This document shows positions 32,927 to 35,194 of a stretch of 35,194 nt of DNA, piece by piece. The DNA comes from Chloroflexota bacterium (lineage in GTDB: Bacteria > Chloroflexota > Anaerolineae > Aggregatilineales > Phototrophicaceae), in contig JAPOWG010000022.1 of the NCBI GenBank assembly GCA_026707745.1, forward strand, positions 1 through 35,194, given 5' to 3'. Under the pieces are notes generated by a model that searched no databases, was not told the DNA's origin, and saw nothing but the letters and a program-made list of their open reading frames with translations. Each line of letters starts with the position of its first letter. Within the stretch, counting starts at the first letter, position 1. Made by a program: the position numbers and the translations under genes.

Positions 32927-34601
32927 AAAAGACTCGTCTTCCCATTACGCGATTTTGGAAAAGCGTCATCAACAGGATCAGGGCGAAGAGCACGAAGGCC
33001 ATCGATGAGGCGTAGCCGTAGCGGTTGCTGTTCTGCAATTCGTCAAAGATATAGACGCTGGCCGTATTGACCTTGCTGCCCACCGCGCCGGTGCGCAGGA
33101 TCCAGATCTGCGTGAAGGCCTGGAAGGTGCCGATTATCGCTACCAGCGACAGGAAGAATACGGTGGGGGACAGCATGGGCAAGGTGATGTGACGAAAAAT
33201 CCGCCAGCCGCTGGCGCCGTCAATGCGCGCGGCTTCGTAAAGCTCACCCGGGATGTTGCCCAAGCCCGCCAGAAATATCACGGCGTCGTAGCCGATATAA
33301 GTCCAGGTCGAATAGATCATGATCACGACCAGCGCCAAGGCCGGGCCCGCAAGAAAATCGGGCAGCCCGAAAAGCTCGCCTATGGAGTTGCGCTCCAGAA
33401 TCCATCGCTGCGGCTCTATGCCAAAGAGCGAGAGAACGCGGTTGGCAGGCGCGGTTTTACCGGCGTCAAACATGACGCGAAAGACGATCGAGGTCGCGAC
33501 AAAGGGCGTGATGTAGGGTATGAAATAGACCATGCGGAAGAAGGCGCGGAAGCGGATAGGCTGGAAGAGCAAATACGCCAGCACCAAGCCAACGGACAAT
33601 TGGACTGGCACCGTCCCGAACGCGTACATAACAGTAACCCAGAAGCCTTGCAGCAGGTCGTCATCCGCCTCGGCCAGGGCGGCAGGCAGTTCCGCCATGA
33701 GCAGGTATCCGCCGACCGCCAGCGCCAGACCGCTAAATGCCATAAGCATGAAGCGCTTGTTTTCATGGGCTTTGATACCGCGCTGGAAGATCCTCCAGGC
33801 CAGCGCGATCAGAATGACGCCGGCGCTGACAAAGACCAATTGGGACCAAATCGGCAGCGCTTCGCCGGATTCGCGGGCGGCATCAAGCGCTGCGCGGATT
33901 TCGCTCAGGGTGAGCTGCAGCAAGAAGCCGCCGCTGACGGTTAAAGCAGTTGCAGCGGCGCTCTGGATAATCAAGTCATTGCTGCGGGCCGATCGAAAAA
34001 ACCAAGCACTCAGCGCAGTGACGCCAATCGCCCCAAGCAGGCCGAGAATCATCAGGTTGCCGGCCGTCAGTACCTCGGGCATGGCAAAACTTTCGCCGAG
34101 TTTAGCCATGAACAATTCAAGACTGGTGTTTTGTCCGCGAACTTGACGCGGGATCAGCATGATCGCCGGGATGAGTTTGAAGAACCAGTCAACGACGAGC
34201 AACGCTGCGTAGCCGCAAACAGCGCCGGACAACAGATTCAAGGATTCGCTCGGCGAATCTGATTCTCGAAGCGCGCGCAGCAAGCGCCGAATCATCAATG
34301 CTGCCAAGGCAAAGGCGGCGAGCGCGAACCAGAAAAACAATATATACGCCAGGTTGCCAAGTGCCTTTTCATAATTGGCGAGGCCATTGTAATGGTCCGG
34401 GAAACGGCGCCAGCGGTGCAGGCTGACGAAGAAAGCGAATGCCACCGGGAACAGCCCAAACAAGGCAATCAGCAGGCCAGCCGGCGCGAGGAAGGCGTAG
34501 GCTGTCAGATTTTCCAGTACGATCCTGCCGCGTCGCGTATCAAAGAAGCCCAGTCGGGGAATATCTGCTGTTCTATGACGCTTCATCAGTCGCTCGTGCA
34601 T
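32919..34601 (-). CDS. ABC transporter permease, MalF-type, with a long N-terminal membrane insertion
   Basis: 560 residues, against about 300 for most CUT1 permeases. After the first segment (LTAYAFLAPAGLLIALFGLFPVAFAFFVSL) and the RWRRFPDHYNGLANYEKAL loop come about 220 extra residues with several further hydrophobic stretches. The normal channel then resumes at GFWVTVMYAFGTVPVQLSVGLVLAYLLF, with an intact EAA loop (EAARIDGASGWRIFRHITLP). This is a family variant in which the periplasmic or membrane insertion is large, as in E. coli MalF but longer. A second ATG at 34586 (MKRHRTAD) is an alternative start. No ATPase gene is present, so a shared MsmX-like ATPase encoded elsewhere is likely. 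Confidence 0.88.
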   Translation of the reverse strand: MHERLMKRHRTADIPRLGFFDTRRGRIVLENLTAYAFLAPAGLLIALFGLFPVAFAFFVSLHRWRRFPDHYNGLANYEKALGNLAYILFFWFALAAFALAALMIRRLLRALRESDSPSESLNLLSGAVCGYAALLVVDWFFKLIPAIMLIPRQVRGQNTSLELFMAKLGESFAMPEVLTAGNLMILGLLGAIGVTALSAWFFRSARSNDLIIQSAAATALTVSGGFLLQLTLSEIRAALDAARESGEALPIWSQLVFVSAGVILIALAWRIFQRGIKAHENKRFMLMAFSGLALAVGGYLLMAELPAALAEADDDLLQGFWVTVMYAFGTVPVQLSVGLVLAYLLFQPIRFRAFFRMVYFIPYITPFVATSIVFRVMFDAGKTAPANRVLSLFGIEPQRWILERNSIGELFGLPDFLAGPALALVVIMIYSTWTYIGYDAVIFLAGLGNIPGELYEAARIDGASGWRIFRHITLPMLSPTVFFLSLVAIIGTFQAFTQIWILRTGAVGSKVNTASVYIFDELQNSNRYGYASSMAFVLFALILLMTLFQNRVMGRRVFYA

Positions 34602-34618
34602 GCCATCCGACTGTGCCG

Positions 34619-34647
34619 ATTATAGCTAATGCAAATGCGAATTCCAA
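34619..34647 (-). promoter_or_regulatory. Promoter of the ABC transporter operon
   Basis: Minus strand: -10 TATAAT (34624-34619) with TTGGAA as -35 at exactly 17 bp (34647-34642). Start near 34612, leaving a leader of about 11 bases to ATG 34601 or 26 to ATG 34586. Confidence 0.6.
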
Positions 34648-34888
34648 AATAACTCAGCGGGCGGTACTGTATCGAATTCGGTTGAAATTAAATCAACTCA
34701 TTTCACCGCAATTGCGCAAAGAACTTGGAGAGCAACTATACCCTTAGCTTTTTCTCGGTGGTCCTGGCGTCCTCGGTAGTAAAATTCTCTGTTTCAACCG
34801 AAAAGGATACACTACCCAGCGGGCGGCCAGGGAAATTGCATCAAAATGAGCATTCGCTGCGATGAACATCATACAGACTTAAAGCTAA

Positions 34889-34986
34889 CCACAGCCGCTC
34901 GGCGCGTAACCGGCGGATTTGGGCTACCCCGCTCACACAAAACAATAAACCTGCTCGGCTACCGCAAATCGCGGTCTATCAAAAAA
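34889..34986 (-). repeat. Dispersed palindromic repeat family 1, copy E (inverted)
   Basis: The reverse complement reads ATAGACCGCGATTTGCGG, GTAGCCGAGCAGGTTTATTG, GTGTGAGCGGGGTAGCCC, AAATCCGCCGGTTACGCG, CCGAGCGGCTGTGG. It is closest to copy B. Confidence 0.8.
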
Positions 34987-35087
34987 GAGACACGGAAGAA
35001 ATCCCTGTAGTGGTGTTTCGGGCGACCAACCTGGTCGCCCCTGTAAGGCTTGTCCTCTACTGGGTCATGCTGACGCGCTTTTTCTAC

Positions 35088-35194
35088 CCCTGTAGTGGTT
35101 CTATAAAACTGGACACTTATTCCCAGAAATAGAGGGAGGGTTTTGGTACCACTGCGCCTCGTATTCTGCCGGCGTCAGGTAGCCTAAGGCACTG
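35088..35194 (-). mobile_element. IS3-family insertion sequence, right end (partial)
   Basis: The transposase tail together with TGTCCAGTTTTATAG (35115-35101) and the following CCACTACAGGG probably form the right terminal inverted repeat. The outer boundary near 35088 is an estimate. Confidence 0.5.
35101..35194 (-). CDS. IS3-family transposase (OrfB/integrase core), C-terminal tail
   Basis: Read on the minus strand from the window edge: SALGYLTPAEYEAQWYQNPP and then SISGNKCPVL before a TAG at 35103-35101. 'HSALGYLTPAEYE' is the standard end of IS3-family DDE transposases, and KCPVL with the stop inside TGTCCAGTTTTATAG is typical of elements whose inverted repeat begins TGTCCAG. Only 30 residues are inside the window. 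Whether the element is complete cannot be told. Confidence 0.75.
   Translation of the reverse strand, partial: SALGYLTPAEYEAQWYQNPPSISGNKCPVL

Larger units (their letters stand above)
34602..35100. other. Spacer upstream of the transporter operon, with promoter, palindromic repeat and element debris
   Basis: The part near 34602-34650 holds the operon promoter and 34889-34986 holds copy E of palindrome family 1. A hairpin GGGCGACCA-ACC-TGGTCGCCC lies at 35020-35040, and the 12-mer CCCTGTAGTGGT occurs at 35003-35014 and 35088-35099. No gene is seen. Confidence 0.6.

Overview
The window looks like a chromosomal segment of a bacterium with roughly 55-58% GC, most likely a Chloroflexota (Anaerolineae-like) genome. 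That placement is an inference from gene content: an R3H/AAA ATPase of the Ycf45/SpoIIIAA type, a DUF4342 protein, a CbiX-DR2241 fusion, short overlapping operons and many G/C-rich dispersed palindromes. No rRNA, tRNA or CRISPR array was seen.

Layout. 1-6.3 kb holds the 3' end of rsmI, a two-gene unit (zinc-ribbon protein plus helicase-associated protein), a PhzF-family enzyme, an M24 peptidase coupled to a secreted glycosidase-like protein, and a hot-dog thioesterase. 6.4-10.3 kb holds a seven-bladed WD40 protein, a 720-bp repeat-rich spacer, a DinB-like protein, xanthine phosphoribosyltransferase and a Gfo/Idh/MocA oxidoreductase. 10.3-12.3 kb is an accessory patch: a gene of foreign codon use with a strong promoter that contains an SOS-box-like palindrome, followed by about 1.1 kb packed with dispersed palindromic repeats. 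12.3-20.7 kb is mostly housekeeping: a GNAT-like protein, the R3H/AAA ATPase, a DUF89 phosphatase, a PPOX-family protein, dnaN, DUF4342, a nucleoside hydrolase and a PatB-type C-S lyase.

21-27.9 kb is an assimilatory sulfur operon on the minus strand: cysH (APS/PAPS reductase), precorrin-2 dehydrogenase, CbiX-type chelatase, SUMT, sulfite/nitrite reductase and a conserved protein of unknown function. CysH makes sulfite, the reductase turns it into sulfide, and the three middle genes make the siroheme that the reductase needs. The 376-nt leader of this operon is the highlight of the window. Behind a consensus promoter (TTGACA-N17-TAAACT, with a palindrome in the spacer) it carries two successive cysteine-rich leader peptides. 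One has Cys pairs and triplets, the other five Cys codons in a row. Each is followed by a rho-independent terminator and by sequences able to form mutually exclusive pairings. This reads as two ribosome-mediated, cysteine-sensing transcription attenuators in series.

27.9-35.2 kb holds an SDR dehydrogenase, rho with a long leader, a sugar-type ABC importer (two permeases and a binding protein, with no ATPase in the window), another copy of the dispersed palindrome, and the 3' tail of an IS3-family transposase cut off by the window edge.
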